NCBI GenBank assembly: GCA_027450125.1
Contig: DAIDKG010000426.1
Location: 1 to 5,657 of the forward strand
Length of the DNA stretch: 5,657 nt
From: Bordetella sp.
Lineage (GTDB): Bacteria > Pseudomonadota > Gammaproteobacteria > Burkholderiales > Burkholderiaceae_B
Direction of reading: 5' to 3'
Shown: piece by piece, positions 5,397 through 5,657 of the stretch
Layout of the letters: each line of letters begins with the position of its first letter
How positions within the stretch are numbered: position 1 is the first letter of the stretch
Translations under genes and position numbers: made by a program
Notes under the pieces: model-generated
Databases searched by the model: none
Seen by the model: only the letters and a program-made list of their open reading frames with translations
Told to the model about the DNA's origin: nothing

Positions 5397-5657
5397 ATGT
5401 TCGGCGAAATCGCGCGCTTCCTGCTCGACATCATCTTCACCCTCTTCGGCGCGGCGCTCATCCTGCGCATCTGGATGCACGCGGTACGGCTGCATCCGCT
5501 CAACCCCGTGGCGCGAGGCGTCCAGCAGGCCAGCAACTGGCTGGTCATGCCGCTGCGCAGAGTCATTCCCGCCACGGGCGCGATCGACTGGACCACCCTG
5601 GTAGCCCTGTGGCTGGCCGCACTGGTCTACCTGGTTCTGGCCTGGCTGCTGAGCGTG
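5397..5657 (+). CDS. yggT: YggT-family membrane protein (partial, N-terminal 87 residues)
   Basis: The frame starts MFGEIARFLLDIIFTLFGAA and stays open to the window edge. Residues about 8-26 form one hydrophobic segment and about 66-85 a second, separated by a loop with Asn36-Pro37 (HPLNPV), Pro52-Leu-Arg-Arg (MPLRRVIP) and Asp64 (GAIDW), the pattern of the YggT family. YggT proteins are small inner-membrane proteins, usually with two such repeats, so roughly half is probably visible. Their function is poorly defined; links to osmotic tolerance and cell-division or envelope functions have been suggested in the family. No strong ribosome binding site precedes the ATG: AAGGG at 5379-5383 is 13 bases away. 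Only the strong terminator of the previous gene separates the two, so it should have its own promoter, which I could not identify. Confidence 0.85.
   Translation, partial: MFGEIARFLLDIIFTLFGAALILRIWMHAVRLHPLNPVARGVQQASNWLVMPLRRVIPATGAIDWTTLVALWLAALVYLVLAWLLSV

Overview
This looks like chromosomal DNA from a high-GC beta-proteobacterium of the Bordetella/Achromobacter group (Alcaligenaceae). The grounds are the strong preference for G or C at third codon positions, NrdA and NrdB proteins of beta-proteobacterial type, and above all a downstream gene for a lysine/alanine-repeat histone H1-like protein resembling the Bordetella BpH1 protein. The species call is inference from memory of these families; no search was run.

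Layout, all on the + strand. Positions 1-84 hold the last 27 codons of an unidentified gene, followed by a GC-rich hairpin (111-138) that may end its transcript. Positions 139-362 form the control region of the ribonucleotide reductase operon. It has a sigma-70-type promoter (TTGTCC, 17 bp, TAGAAT), two NrdR-box-like 16-mers exactly 32 bp apart (201-216 and 233-248) with the first covering the -10, and a strong leader hairpin followed by a T-run (313-347) just before the nrdA ribosome binding site. Then come nrdA (363-3284) and nrdB (3303-4466), 18 bp apart, encoding the large and small subunits of class I ribonucleotide reductase, which makes deoxyribonucleotides. A 316-bp gap (4467-4782) with several inverted repeats leads to the histone H1-like gene (4783-5250), which has a textbook intrinsic terminator (5276-5309). 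The window ends inside a YggT-family membrane protein gene (5397 to the edge).

The most striking observation is that nrdA and nrdB are each broken by one in-frame stop codon: TAA at 654-656 (codon 98 of nrdA) and TAG at 3522-3524 (codon 74 of nrdB). In both cases the same reading frame continues at once with well-conserved family sequence, and a single base change would restore the residue expected from homologues (Glu in nrdA, Tyr in nrdB). All catalytic residues on either side are intact. TAA, TAG and TGA all serve as ordinary stops elsewhere in the window, so a changed genetic code is unlikely. The choices are sequence error or alteration, recent double inactivation, or an unrecognised readthrough or restart mechanism.

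A second unexpected signal is a stretch of about 240 bp inside nrdA (about 2580-2820) whose codon usage is clearly less GC-rich than its flanks, which suggests a recombined segment. No wholly new system (CRISPR, mobile element, defence cassette) is visible.
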